A stretch of DNA of 64,000 nt from Bog-473 sp963807775 (GCA_963807775.1 CAWECY010000003.1:186001-250000); one strand, 5' to 3'; numbered from the stretch's first letter, positions 19,880 to 30,453 are shown. Notes: a model not told the origin generated them from the sequence alone. Program-made: numbers and translations.

Positions 19880-20233
19880 TCATGGGATCAAGTGCCCCTT
19901 GAGCGGCTCGCCCCCCAGCACGTGGAGGTGGAGGTGTGGGACGGAATTCATGGCGTCGGGGCCGATGTTGAAGACGAGCCGGTAGCCGCGGTCCGGCGTC
20001 GCCAGGCCGGCCTGGTCGGCCACGGCACGCGCCGCCACGAGCATGTCGGCCAGGACCGGCCCGTCTTCGGCCGTGACGACCGAGGCGTCCTCGATGTGAC
20101 GGCGCGGCACCACCAGGACGTGCAATGGGGCGGCAGGAGCGGTGTCCTTGAAGGCCACCGTCGTCGGGGTCTCGTGCACGATCTCGGAAGGCAGTTCGCC
20201 GGCCACGATCTTGCAGAAGATGCAGTCGGTCAT
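19880..20233 (-). CDS. HIT-family nucleotide-binding protein
   Basis: HIT proteins hydrolyse purine nucleoside phosphoramidates. The histidine triad is VPHLHLHVLGG near the C-terminus, and CIFCKIVAGE at the N-terminus carries the CxxC usual for the HINT branch. 117 residues, seven bases before phoH. It is in the rsmE-phoH interval, as in many actinobacteria. Confidence 0.94.
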   Translation of the reverse strand: MTDCIFCKIVAGELPSEIVHETPTTVAFKDTAPAAPLHVLVVPRRHIEDASVVTAEDGPVLADMLVAARAVADQAGLATPDRGYRLVFNIGPDAMNSVPHLHLHVLGGEPLKGHLIP

Positions 20234-20307
20234 GCACCATCCTCGACCCGGATCACGTCCGAGAAATTACCCGGGACCCGGGCGGCACCCGTGACCATCC
20301 CACTCCC

Positions 20308-21045
20308 TCACCGTGCCGGACCTCCCACTGCGGCCACGGTACCCGTCCGTAGGGAGACCAGGAGCGCTCCGGCGGTGACCGCCGCCGTCTCCGCCCGCAG
20401 CACGCTCAGCCCGAAGCCGACCGTGGGCAGGCCAGAGGCCAACTCATCGGTGCTCCAGCCACCCTCGGGCCCGACGGCCACCACGTGCTGGGCCAGCGTC
20501 GGGCGGTCGCCGCTCAGCTGGGCCAGCACGACCTCGCCGGGGCCGCCCAGGGCCTGAAGATCGGCGAAGCGCACCGTTTCGCCCACCTCGGGCAGCCAGA
20601 CCCGGCGGCACTGCGCGGCCGCCTCGCGCGCCACCCGGCGGAGCCGCGTTGTCGTCGCCTGGCCGCGCTGGCCCTGCCAGCGCACCACACTGCGCTCGCT
20701 CAACAGCGGCACGATGCGGTCGATGCCGAGTTCGGTCAGCTTCTGTACCACCCACTCCGGGCGCTCGCCCTTGGTGGGAGCGAAGGCGACCGTCAGCGCA
20801 GGGCCCACCCGGTCCTCGAATTGCACGCCGCCGTCACCAGCGACGCCGGTCCCGTCGCGCAGCGACTCGAGCTCGGCGCCACCGGCCCAGCGGGTGCGGG
20901 CCCAGCCACCGACGCCGTCGCTGGCGACGACCTCCTCGCCCGGGCGCAGGCGCAACACCCGGGCCAGGTGGTGCTCGTCTTCCTCACCGACGACGGGATA
21001 GGCCGGGTCGTCGACGAACACCTGGGCGGCCGCGGCCGCCCGCAC
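20308..21045 (-). CDS. rsmE: 16S rRNA (uracil1498-N3)-methyltransferase RsmE
   Basis: RsmE methylates U1498 of 16S rRNA with SAM. The PUA-like N-terminus VFVDDPAYPVVGEEDEHHLARV and the SPOUT knot are evident: VQKLTELGIDRIVPLLSERS, then AQCRRVWLPEV and VAVGPEGGWSTDE, ending VLRAETAAVTAGAL. Start GTG at 21045 gives 245 residues. The same frame runs upstream through dnaJ without a stop, so the sequence as given encodes a DnaJ-RsmE fusion; I treat that as an artefact of a missing G near 21137 (see dnaJ). Confidence 0.93.
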   Translation of the reverse strand: MRAAAAAQVFVDDPAYPVVGEEDEHHLARVLRLRPGEEVVASDGVGGWARTRWAGGAELESLRDGTGVAGDGGVQFEDRVGPALTVAFAPTKGERPEWVVQKLTELGIDRIVPLLSERSVVRWQGQRGQATTTRLRRVAREAAAQCRRVWLPEVGETVRFADLQALGGPGEVVLAQLSGDRPTLAQHVVAVGPEGGWSTDELASGLPTVGFGLSVLRAETAAVTAGALLVSLRTGTVAAVGGPAR

Positions 21046-21073
21046 GGCGATGGCGGCGTAGGCCTCGGCCCCG

Positions 21074-22214
21074 CTACCCAAAGGCCGAGCGCAGGCGGGA
21101 GAAGACGCCTTCGCCGCCACCGCTGCCCGGAGGCGATACCCCTCGCCCCGCGAGGCGGCGAACTGGCGCAGCAGCTCGTCCTGCTCGGGCGTCAGCCCGG
21201 TGGGCGTGCTGACCAGGACGTGCACGTAGAGGTCGCCGCGGCCGCGGCCACGCAGGTGGGGCACACCCAGGCCGCGCAGGCGCTCGACGTGGCCGTGCTG
21301 GGTGCCGGGAGCGATGGTGATCCGCTGGGGGCCGTCGAGGGTCTCCAGGTCGGCCTCGGATCCCAACGCGGCTTGGGCCAGGCTGATGCTGAGCGTGGTG
21401 TTGAGACTGTCGCCCTGGCGCTCGAAGCGCGCGTCGCGGGCCACCGCCAGATGGACGAACAGCGATCCGCTCGGTCCGCCCCGCTGCCCGGCCGCGCCGC
21501 GCTCGGCCAGCCGGAGGGTGGAACCGTCCTCCACGCCCGCCGGCACCTCCACGGTGAAGGTGCTCTCCTCCATGCGCCGCCCCTCGCCACGGCAATCCTC
21601 GCACGGGTGCGGGATCATCTCGCCGGTACCGCTGCATCGCGAGCAGGCCACGCTGGTGACCACCTGACCGAGCAGGGACTGGCGCACCCGGCGCAACTCG
21701 CCGGTGCCCTGGCAGTCGACACACGTGGTGGCGGAGGTGCCCGGCTCCGTGCCGCGGCCGGCACAGGTGCTGCAGGGGGCGGGCAGGCGGACGGAGATCT
21801 CCTTGCGGCACCCGAACACGGCCTCGGAGAACTCGAGGCCGAGCCGAACCTCGGCGTCGGCACCGGACTGTGGCCCGCGGCGGCGCGGTGCACCGCCGGC
21901 CATGGAGCCGAAGAAGGCCTCGAAGATGTCGCCCAGGCCACCCTCGAACCCGAAGCCGCCCACGCCACCCTGGGAGCCGAACACACCCTCGGGCCCGTAA
22001 CGGTCGTAGCGCGCCCGGCGCTCGGGGTCGCGCAGGACCTCGTACGCGACCGTCACCTCCTTGAACCGCGCCTCCGCCTCGGGGTTGCCGTGGTTGGTGT
22101 CCGGGTGCAATTCGCGTGCCCTGGCCCGGTAAGCGCGCTTGATCTCGTCGTCGCTAGCGTCGGGGCCGACGCCGAGCAATGGTAGAGGTCGCCGAGCCCG
22201 TCAGTGCCGGCCAT
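21074..22214 (-). CDS. dnaJ: Chaperone DnaJ (Hsp40), frameshifted at both ends
   Basis: DnaJ delivers unfolded proteins to DnaK and stimulates its ATPase. The J domain has the HPD motif (ARELHPDTNHGN), followed by a Gly/Phe region (GGVGGFGFEGGLGDIFEAFF), four zinc motifs CSTCAGRG, CVDCQGTG, CSRCSGTG and CEDCRGEG, and a C-terminal peptide-binding domain. Two repairs are needed. Near 22180 one missing base joins ATG 22214 (MAGTDGLGDLY) to LLGVGPDAS. Near 21137 one missing G in a G run restores the family C-terminus GGEGVFSRLRSAFG with a stop at 21074. ATG 22214 overlaps hrcA by 14 bp. It belongs to the CIRCE-controlled operon. Confidence 0.9.
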
Positions 22215-23274
22215 CGTGCCCCTCGCCGAGGCGCTCCCCGAGCCGCTCGCCGACGACGTGGGCGACCGCCAGCGCCCGCGGGTAGTCCATCCGGGTGGGG
22301 CCGAGCAGGCCGACGGCGCCGAGATCCTGCCCGTCGATCGACAGGGGAGCCACCACCACGGCGCACGACGACAGCGGTTCGTACCCGTGCTCGGTGCCGA
22401 TGGCCACCGAGAGCCCGCTGCTGAGGACGTCGCGCAGCAGGTTCACCACCACCAGCTGCTGCTCCAAGATGCTCAGCACCGTCCGGACCGTCTCGACCGC
22501 CTCGAAGGACTCGGCCAACCGCGCCGGGCCGCCCACGAAGACCTGGTCGGCCTCCATGTCCCCCTCCATGGCGCCGAAGGCCGAGCGGGCCGCCGCCACC
22601 AGGCGGTCGACGTGCTTCGATCCGCTGACGGGCACGCTCCAGCGTGTCGTCAGCGTGGTGCCCACCAGACGGGAGGAGAGGAAAGACCCGGTGTCGGCCA
22701 GGACGTCGTCGGTGACGTCGGCGTCGAGGTCGATGGTGCGCTTCTCCACCGCGCCGTCCGAGAGCACGACGACGAGCAGCGCGTGCGCAGGCGACAGCCG
22801 CACCAGCTGCACCGAGCGGATGCTGGCGGAGTCGTGGGAAGGGCCGACGACGACCGAGGCGTACGACGTGAGCTCGGAGAGCAGGCCGGTGGCCCGTTCC
22901 AGGACGGTCTCCATCTCACCGTGGACCTGGTCGAAGAACTGCGACACCTGCCGTCGCTGCGCCGGGCCGAGGACCCCGGGGGCGGTCAGGTGGTCGACGA
23001 AGAAGCGGTAGCCCTTGTCGGTCGGGATGCGGCCGGCGCTGGTGTGCGGCTGCACCAGGTAGCCCTCGCGCTCGAGCGCCACCATCTCGGAGCGCACGGT
23101 GGCCGACGACACCTGCACCCCCGGTGCGCTGGCCACGTGGGAGGAGCCCACGGGCTCGGCCGTGCCGATGTACTCGGTCACCACCGCCTCGAGAATGGCG
23201 GCTCGGCGGGCGTTCAGCTCGCGCTCCTCCGCGGCGTCGGCGGCGGCGGAGACTGAGTCGGAGGGCGCGTTCAT
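22201..23274 (-). CDS. hrcA: Heat-inducible transcription repressor HrcA
   Basis: HrcA represses heat-shock operons by binding CIRCE. The winged-helix N-terminus RRAAILEAVVTEYIGTAEPVGS and SSATVRSEMVALEREGYLVQ is diagnostic, followed by PHTSAGRIPTDKGYRFFVDH. The C-terminal GAF-like domain ends GLLGPTRMDYPRALAVAHVV. I chose ATG 23274 (MNAPSDSVSAA) because the longer GTG start at 23289 lies inside the CIRCE element. It heads the dnaJ-to-era operon and should be autoregulated. Confidence 0.95.
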   Translation of the reverse strand: MNAPSDSVSAAADAAEERELNARRAAILEAVVTEYIGTAEPVGSSHVASAPGVQVSSATVRSEMVALEREGYLVQPHTSAGRIPTDKGYRFFVDHLTAPGVLGPAQRRQVSQFFDQVHGEMETVLERATGLLSELTSYASVVVGPSHDSASIRSVQLVRLSPAHALLVVVLSDGAVEKRTIDLDADVTDDVLADTGSFLSSRLVGTTLTTRWSVPVSGSKHVDRLVAAARSAFGAMEGDMEADQVFVGGPARLAESFEAVETVRTVLSILEQQLVVVNLLRDVLSSGLSVAIGTEHGYEPLSSCAVVVAPLSIDGQDLGAVGLLGPTRMDYPRALAVAHVVGERLGERLGEGHDGRH

Positions 23275-23281
23275 GATGGTG

Positions 23282-23310
23282 CCTGGCACTCAAGTCTACC
23301 GAGTGCCAGG
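23282..23310. promoter_or_regulatory. CIRCE operator
   Basis: CCTGGCACTC-N9-GAGTGCCAGG is a perfect inverted repeat with the CIRCE spacing (consensus TTAGCACTC-N9-GAGTGCTAA) directly upstream of hrcA. The core GCACTC-N9-GAGTGC is exact. It should bind HrcA and switch the downstream operon on after heat stress. Confidence 0.95.
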
Positions 23311-23393
23311 GGTCTACCCCCGGCCCCCGGCCCCCGTCCTCCGATCGCCGCCGGGATGGGCCGGAGGGCGACCCGGCGCACTCGGGCATCCTG

Positions 23394-24041
23394 ATGGGTA
23401 TGGCCGCCCTGCCGCCCGATTACGACGACGACCCCGGGCGCTGGCGCTCCTGGCAGGCCCCGCAGGACGTGACCGAGATCCTGGCACCCGAGCTCGTCGG
23501 GCCCGTCCTCGACGCCGGGTGCGGCGAGGGCCGGTTGCCCGCTCAGCTCGACCCCGGCGTGCGCTGGGTCGGCCTCGACTCGTCGCCCTCCCAGGTGGCG
23601 GCCAACCCATTCCGGCCTCTCGTCCGGGCCGACATGCGCCGGTTGCCTTTCGCCGACGGCTCCTTCGCCGAGCTCACGCATCTGTGGTGCCTCTACCACC
23701 TGGACGATCCGGTCACGGCGGTGGCCGAAGCGGCCCGGGTCCTCCGGCCCGGCGGGCGCTACTACGCCTGCTCGGCGGCGCGGGACAGCGATCCTGAGCT
23801 CGTCCCGGAGGGCTATCCGCCGTCCACCTTCGACGCCGAGGAGGCGGCCGACATCGTGGCCGCGGTCTTCGGCGCCGTCGAGGCCGAACGCTGGGACGGC
23901 ACGTTCTACCCGCTGCAAACCAGGGAGGAGGTGCGGGCCTACTGCCGGCACAACCTCATCGCGCCAGGACGGGCCGAGTCCGCGCCACTTCCGCTCTGGC
24001 TCACCAAGCGCGGCGTCTTGGTGCGCGCCACCAAGAGATGA
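23394..24041 (+). CDS. Class I SAM-dependent methyltransferase
   Basis: Motif I is GPVLDAGCGEGRLPAQL, then motif II at WVGLDSSPSQVAA, and motif III around LRPGGRYYACSA; LPFADGSFAELTHLWCLYHL is the Methyltransf_11 post-II region. 215 residues. The substrate is not predictable. Start at ATG 23394, with ATG 23400 two codons later. It is divergent from hrcA and not part of an obvious operon. Confidence 0.8.
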   Translation: MGMAALPPDYDDDPGRWRSWQAPQDVTEILAPELVGPVLDAGCGEGRLPAQLDPGVRWVGLDSSPSQVAANPFRPLVRADMRRLPFADGSFAELTHLWCLYHLDDPVTAVAEAARVLRPGGRYYACSAARDSDPELVPEGYPPSTFDAEEAADIVAAVFGAVEAERWDGTFYPLQTREEVRAYCRHNLIAPGRAESAPLPLWLTKRGVLVRATKR

Positions 24042-24114
24042 GCGTCCCGGACCCGGTACGTGCCTCGCCGTAACTTGAGCTGCGCGCGTCGCCCCGCGGA
24101 TGCGTACGTGCGCA

Positions 24115-24167
24115 TTCGCTTACCGTGCGGTTCGCACGAGCCCATAGAGGCAGACGGAGCATCGAGC
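24115..24167 (+). repeat. 53-bp direct repeat, left copy
   Basis: This 53-bp segment aligns without gaps to 25080-25132, with 41 identical positions. Conserved blocks are TTCGCTTACCGT at offset 0, CCCATAGA at offset 26, and GCATCGAGC at offset 44. It lies in the 247-bp non-coding gap before the small secreted-protein gene at 24289. I see no other feature in the gap. Confidence 0.75.
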
Positions 24168-24276
24168 AGACGAGAGACGACGACTTTTGAGAACAGCCGA
24201 GGCCCGCGCGAACATCTCGGATTCGATGCCGAGCGGGCGTGCCCGAGTCACACGTCGCTGGGTTGGCACCACCCCT

Positions 24277-24282
24277 TAGGCT
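24277..24282 (+). promoter_or_regulatory. -10 hexamer of a probably leaderless gene
   Basis: TAGGCT sits six bases before the GTG at 24289 and there is no Shine-Dalgarno sequence, so transcription would begin at or next to the start codon. The same layout is seen at 33238 and 48045. Confidence 0.45.
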
Positions 24283-24288
24283 GACTCC

Positions 24289-25044
24289 GTGGCCAGACGC
24301 AGGTCCGTCATCCCTTTCGTGCTTCTTGCCATGACGTTGGCACTGGCGCTTGGAGCCGCCGTGCTCGGCTGGCGTAGCAGCCCGTCGCAGGCGGCCCAGA
24401 TCGCCTTGCAAAACGCCGCCCAGAAGACCACCGCGGCACCAAACTTCGCCTTTATCGTCTACAACGGAACCGGAGTCGGAATGTCGGACCTTCCACCACC
24501 CGATACGAGAGGCTTTGGCACCTGGCAGTCACCCGACCGGTGGCAAGTCACATTGCTTTACAGCAGAGGCCCACTGTCGTCCGACACGGCTATCGGGTCA
24601 ACTCTCTATCTTCCGGCGATCCGGGGGGAGACGGTCGCTCTCAAACTGAGTTCGGCTGCACTCGATACCTTCGGCGATCCTGATGGCCCAGTGTTCCTCC
24701 TCCCGCCATTGGGTCTTCTCAATGGTGCGCAACAAGTAAGTCGACAGGGCGACACTTACTCGTTTCTGGTTCCGGAGCTTGATCTCGTGAGGGGGTGGGT
24801 TGCGTATGCCCCGATCTCCCGCGCCACCCTTACGCCACCGGACAATGTCGCCCTCAACACCCCGGCACGAGCGCAGGTCGTGGATGGCTATGTCGTTGCG
24901 TTGATCCTTCCTCAAGGCATCCACGCCACGAACGACGCGCATACGGGACCGATCGCGTGGAAGCTGTCTCACTTTGGTGCTGCTCCACCGGTCACCGCCC
25001 CGGAGACACTAAAGAACACCATCTCGACGACTCCGAGTGGATGA
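24289..25044 (+). CDS. Secreted or membrane-anchored protein, unknown function
   Basis: I do not recognise this 251-residue protein. Residues 1-30 (basic RRR then FVLLAMTLALALGAAVLGW) form a signal peptide or anchor. The remainder is a beta-rich extracytoplasmic domain with no cysteines evident and no catalytic motif. Its DNA is AT-richer than flanking genes, and a 53-bp direct repeat lies on each side, so it may be a transferred cassette. GTG 24289 is the start; no ATG gives the signal sequence. Confidence 0.65.
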   Translation: MARRRSVIPFVLLAMTLALALGAAVLGWRSSPSQAAQIALQNAAQKTTAAPNFAFIVYNGTGVGMSDLPPPDTRGFGTWQSPDRWQVTLLYSRGPLSSDTAIGSTLYLPAIRGETVALKLSSAALDTFGDPDGPVFLLPPLGLLNGAQQVSRQGDTYSFLVPELDLVRGWVAYAPISRATLTPPDNVALNTPARAQVVDGYVVALILPQGIHATNDAHTGPIAWKLSHFGAAPPVTAPETLKNTISTTPSG

Positions 25045-25079
25045 CAGAGTGGCCGGGCGACACGCTGTCTGGGCCCGGC

Positions 25080-25132
25080 TTCGCTTACCGTTCGGTCAGG
25101 CCGGACCCATAGACGTTGGCGGCGCATCGAGC
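25080..25132 (+). repeat. 53-bp direct repeat, right copy
   Basis: Right-hand partner of the repeat at 24115-24167, in the same orientation, ungapped. Its last part is further duplicated (see 25117-25153). Confidence 0.75.
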
Positions 25133-25153
25133 CCGTGGCGGCGCATCGAGCCC
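25117..25153 (+). repeat. 18-bp tandem duplication at the right repeat
   Basis: TGGCGGCGCATCGAGCCC occurs at 25117-25134 and again at 25136-25153, exact, with a 19-bp period. It lies just 14 bp downstream of the lepA stop side (lepA ends 25167) and overlaps the 3' end of the 53-bp repeat. Confidence 0.9.
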
Positions 25154-25166
25154 ACCGCGGCGACGC

Positions 25167-26984
<1,818 letters not shown>

Positions 26985-27198
26985 GGTCCGTCGATCGTAC
27001 CGGCCGCGGTCGCCGCCCCTGGTCGGGCGGGGTGCTCCCGCCACCCGGCCCTCCCCACCTCCGTGCCCCCCGGGCCGCTCGGCCCCGGCGTGATCCCGCA
27101 GGCCGGAATGTGGCCGCCACCTGCTACAGTTGTCGCTCGCCCCGGTGGGCTCACGTCGAGCCGCCGGACCCCTTCGAGAAGCACCAGAGGATCGACAC

Positions 27199-27471
27199 GT
27201 GGCCAACATCAAGAGCCAGATCAAGCGGAACCGCCAGAACGAGAAGCGCCGCCTGCGCAACAAGTCGGTGCGGGCCGAGATGCGGACGCGCACCAAGAGC
27301 GCCGTCACGGCCGCCGAGAGCGGCTCCGAGGACGCGGCCGAGATGCTGCGCCTGGCCCTCAAGCGCATCGACAAGGCGGCGGCCCAGGGCGTGATCCACA
27401 AGAACACGGCCGCTAACCACAAGTCGCGCCTGGTACGCCGGGTGACCGCGGTCGAAGCGGCCGCCGAGTAG
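27199..27471 (+). CDS. rpsT: 30S ribosomal protein S20
   Basis: S20 binds 16S rRNA early in 30S assembly. VANIKSQIKRNRQNEKRRLR is the family N-terminus and NKSVRAEMRTRTKSAV follows; the C-terminal helix has NTAANHKSRLVRRV. GTG 27199 is the start (AGAGGA ten bases upstream), giving 90 residues. TACAGT at 27122-27127 may be its -10. lepA divergent to rpsT is a common actinobacterial arrangement. Confidence 0.95.
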   Translation: MANIKSQIKRNRQNEKRRLRNKSVRAEMRTRTKSAVTAAESGSEDAAEMLRLALKRIDKAAAQGVIHKNTAANHKSRLVRRVTAVEAAAE

Positions 27472-27524
27472 CCCGAGCGCCGCTCCCCAGCGGTCCGCGG
27501 GCGGGCCCGTCGGATCGGATTCGC

Positions 27525-28034
27525 TCAGCCGGCCAGCTGGAACGTGAACATCTTCTCGGGGACGATGCGCGCGCCCACGGCGTCGACGTGCTCGAGCCAC
27601 TCCCCGAACGAGGGCCCCTGCTTGGGCACGTACTCGTCGAGCATGGCCTGGCGCAGACCGGCGCAGGCCGGGTCGCGGATGGCGAAGCGCTCGGCCGTCC
27701 CGTGCACGGTCACCGCCAGGTCCTCGCCGGGGAGGTACGTCGCGCTCAGGTGCGGCCGCATCGTCAGGTGGCGCGTACGCACGGCGTCGGCGCCCAGGCT
27801 GAACCAGAACGTGCCGTGCAGGAAGTAGCCGTCCACCGGAGCGGTGAGCGGGCGCCCGTCCGCGGTGGCGGTGGCCAGGACGAGCAGGCACAGTCCCTGA
27901 AGCCGCTCGGCCAGCGCCCGCGCGTCGATGCGGCGCTCGTGGCCGATGATGTCGCGCAGGTGCGGGCCGGCCGACGCCATGGAGTCGTCGAGCAGCTCCT
28001 GTAGGCGATCCAGCTCTTCGGGGATTTCGAGCAT
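27525..28034 (-). CDS. Pyridoxamine 5'-phosphate oxidase-like flavin/F420-binding protein
   Basis: The split-barrel fold is visible: LVLATATADGRPLTAPVDGY is the strand-turn signature, followed by LHGTFWFSLGADAVRTRHL and LAVTVHGTAERF. This class uses FMN or F420; actinobacterial members often reduce or oxidise small aromatics with F420. 169 residues; the N-terminal 35 residues are helical. It is divergent from the AraC gene. Cofactor is inferred. Confidence 0.75.
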   Translation of the reverse strand: MLEIPEELDRLQELLDDSMASAGPHLRDIIGHERRIDARALAERLQGLCLLVLATATADGRPLTAPVDGYFLHGTFWFSLGADAVRTRHLTMRPHLSATYLPGEDLAVTVHGTAERFAIRDPACAGLRQAMLDEYVPKQGPSFGEWLEHVDAVGARIVPEKMFTFQLAG

Positions 28035-28093
28035 GGAACCAGTCCAGCATCCCGGTGCGCGGGATGCCGGGCCGGCGTGCGAAGCTGGGGCCG

Positions 28094-28978
28094 ATGGCGG
28101 ACGGACTCGTCCTGACCCGCAGGGAGTCCGAGCGCGGCGTGCACGAGACGGCGCAACGCGCCGGGGCCGGCCGCTCCGAGGAGGTGGTGCGCCGGTACGT
28201 CGGGTACGAGGAGTGGCCCGAGTCCGGCTTCTTCCGGCGCGAAGTGGCCCGCCACGGCGTCGCCCTCATCCTCGGTTTCGGCGACGCCCTGGACGTGTTC
28301 GAGGACGGGGTCGGGAGCCCGACCCGGCCCTTGTGCGCCTTCGTGGTGGGCAACCAGACCGGCTCGAGTCTGACGGGCGTGCGTGGCCACCAACTGGGTG
28401 TGCAGGTCGAGCTGACGCCCGCGGGCGCGCTGGCGCTCTTCGGTGACGTCGAGGCACTGAGCGACGCGGTCGTGCCGCTCGAGGACGCGCTGGGAATCCG
28501 CGGCCGGCGGCTGGTCGAGCGGCTGGCCGCCACCGGGTCGTGGACGGCGCGACTGGACCTGCTCGACGCCGAGCTGGGCGAGTCCGAGCACGCGCCGGCT
28601 CTCTCCCCGGAGGTGGAGTGGCTGCGGCGCCAGCTGGCCACCTCCCAGGGCGCCGCCCGCGTCGAGCCGCTGATGGACGAGACGGGGTGGAGCCGGCGCC
28701 ACGTGACCGAGCGGTTCCGGCGCCAGCTCGGCGTAGCTCCCAAGACCTACGCCCGCCTGCTGAGATTCGAACACGCCGCCGCGTTGCTGGTCGACGCCGC
28801 GCCGGGGCGCACGCTGGCCGACGTGGCCATGACCGCCGGCTACTACGACCAGTCCCATCTGGCCCGGGACTTCGCCGCGCTGGCCGGCATGACGCCGGGT
28901 ACCTACGCCGCCGACCTCGAACTGGACCCCGAGGTCAGGTTCGTACAAGACGCCGAGACGGTGCCTGCCGCAAAGTGA
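28094..28978 (+). CDS. AraC-family transcriptional regulator
   Basis: The C-terminal double HTH is clear: MDETGWSRRHVTERFRRQLG and AYARLLRFEHAAALL, then VAMTAGYYDQSHLARDFAAL, GMTPGTY. The N-terminal ~150 residues form the effector domain with no recognised ligand. Start at ATG 28094 (MADGLVLTRRES). It ends five bases before the VOC gene at 28984, so the pair is likely an operon, with the regulator controlling itself and the enzyme. Confidence 0.88.
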   Translation: MADGLVLTRRESERGVHETAQRAGAGRSEEVVRRYVGYEEWPESGFFRREVARHGVALILGFGDALDVFEDGVGSPTRPLCAFVVGNQTGSSLTGVRGHQLGVQVELTPAGALALFGDVEALSDAVVPLEDALGIRGRRLVERLAATGSWTARLDLLDAELGESEHAPALSPEVEWLRRQLATSQGAARVEPLMDETGWSRRHVTERFRRQLGVAPKTYARLLRFEHAAALLVDAAPGRTLADVAMTAGYYDQSHLARDFAALAGMTPGTYAADLELDPEVRFVQDAETVPAAK

Positions 28979-28983
28979 AAGGC

Positions 28984-29394
28984 ATGACCACGACGAACGA
29001 CACCACCAGAGCGAGCACCGTGATCCCGATACTCGTGTACGAGGACCTCGAGGCGGCTCACGACTACCTGGTCGCCACCTTCGGCTTCACTTCGGGAGGC
29101 CTCCACCGCGACGACGACGGCACGGTCGTGCATGCCGAGGTTCGCAACGGTGACTCCGCCATCTGGCTCCATGCGGTCACCGAGGCAGCCGAGATGGCAT
29201 CGCCCCGCGGCGCCGCCATGTCGCACGGCGGCCTGTCCGTCATCGTCCCCGACGTCGACGCCCACTACGCGCACAGCGTCGCTGCGGGTGCCCGCATCGA
29301 CCGCGAGCCGACTGACCAGGACTACGGCTTGCGGGAGTACGGCGCGCGCGATCCCGAGAACCACCGCTGGTGGTTTTCCTCGCCCATCGGCTGA
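28984..29394 (+). CDS. VOC-family (glyoxalase/bleomycin-resistance-like) protein
   Basis: One betaalphabetabetabeta pair is visible: ILVYEDLEAAHDYLVATFGF at the N-terminus and VIVPDVDAHYAHSVAAGARI in the second half, ending in PENHRWWFSSPI. The family binds divalent metal and acts on small molecules or sequesters drugs. 136 residues. It follows the AraC regulator by five bases, which suggests an inducible detoxification or drug-binding role (inference). Confidence 0.8.
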   Translation: MTTTNDTTRASTVIPILVYEDLEAAHDYLVATFGFTSGGLHRDDDGTVVHAEVRNGDSAIWLHAVTEAAEMASPRGAAMSHGGLSVIVPDVDAHYAHSVAAGARIDREPTDQDYGLREYGARDPENHRWWFSSPIG

Positions 29395-29510
29395 GAAGGC
29401 CGGGCCCCGGCCCTCAGGTGCCGCCGGGATGTTGTGCGCTGACCGGGGCGGACTCGCCTCCGGGCGAAGCGGGCAGCTCCGAGCTCGCCGGTGCTCGACC
29501 CTGACGCGGC

Positions 29511-30453
29511 CTACGCCTGAGCGGGTTGCGCCTCGCCGGGCTGGTGCTGGCCGTACCGCGGTGGGTCAGTCGCGGCGTATCCGTTCTGGGCCTGCTGCTG
29601 CTGCTGGCGCATGAGGGTCAGCTCCATGTACCAGTTGTTCACGCCCAGCTGGAGAGCGTCCCTCTCGCCCTGGGTGTGCTCGGGTGATGCCATCAGCATC
29701 GGCATCAGGCCCCACTGCGCAAGGAAGCCGAACAGCGGGTTGCGGCAGGCCTGGAAGCGCCATGGCGTGTGAATCTGCTGGATCGCCGCCCAACAGAGCC
29801 AGATGGCCTTGAACATCTCCGGGCTGTCGCCGACGGTCTGCTCGACGAGCACCGAGTCGAAGTGGATCTGTGCCATCTGGTGGTAGCTGACGTCGTGGCC
29901 CTGAATCTTGGGGTCGAGCAACCCCAGCGCGGCGCGATGGTCCTGGCGGCCGCGGTCGCAGTCGCCAGCGTCGTTGCGGCCATAGAAGTGGCGGGCCCGC
30001 CCCAAGAGCGCCACGACCTCTGCCTGGGGCTCGTCCCTCGACAGCTCCACTGCCTTGTCCCAATAGATCTCCGCCGCGCTTGAGGTGCCATGCCTGGTCG
30101 AACGTCATGGCCAGGATGTACACGCTGAACCAGTCGAGGTGCGGCCGCGGGTCTGACTTGTTCTCCGGCTCGAGCATCTTGTGCGCCTGGCCGCCGACGA
30201 CCTGCAACTGGTTGCCGATGCCGAGCACCTTGGCCTGCGCCGGCGAGCCGAGTGCGGCCAGCGGCTGCGCGCTGAGCTCGCCCGCATCAGCATGCAGCTT
30301 GGTCAGCGTGCTGATCAGCTTGTTGAACTGGTCCTGGATGTCGTCGTCCGCCGTCGACTTCTGGAGGAGACCGGAACGGTAGGTGAGGATCACGGTGACG
30401 AAGGCACCAACCACGCTGACCAGTGCGATCAAGTCACTGAAGGAAAAGGACAT
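29511..30453 (-). CDS. Membrane-anchored protein of unknown function (one frameshift)
   Basis: I do not recognise this product. The N-terminus MSFSFSDLIALVSVVGAFVT is a single transmembrane anchor, followed by a coiled-coil-prone region (STADDDIQDQFNKLISTLTK) and a soluble helical domain. Near 30078 the frame changes; removing one base joins HLK to AAEIYWDKAVELS and restores the C-terminal half, which ends in a Gln-rich tail (LMRQQQQQAQNGYAA). Repaired length is about 314 residues. No partner gene is near; it is convergent with the VOC gene. Confidence 0.65.

Noticed and set aside
24060..24284. A 74-codon + strand frame upstream of the secreted-protein gene
   Set aside because: It runs through the 53-bp repeat, has no ribosome site and no domain.
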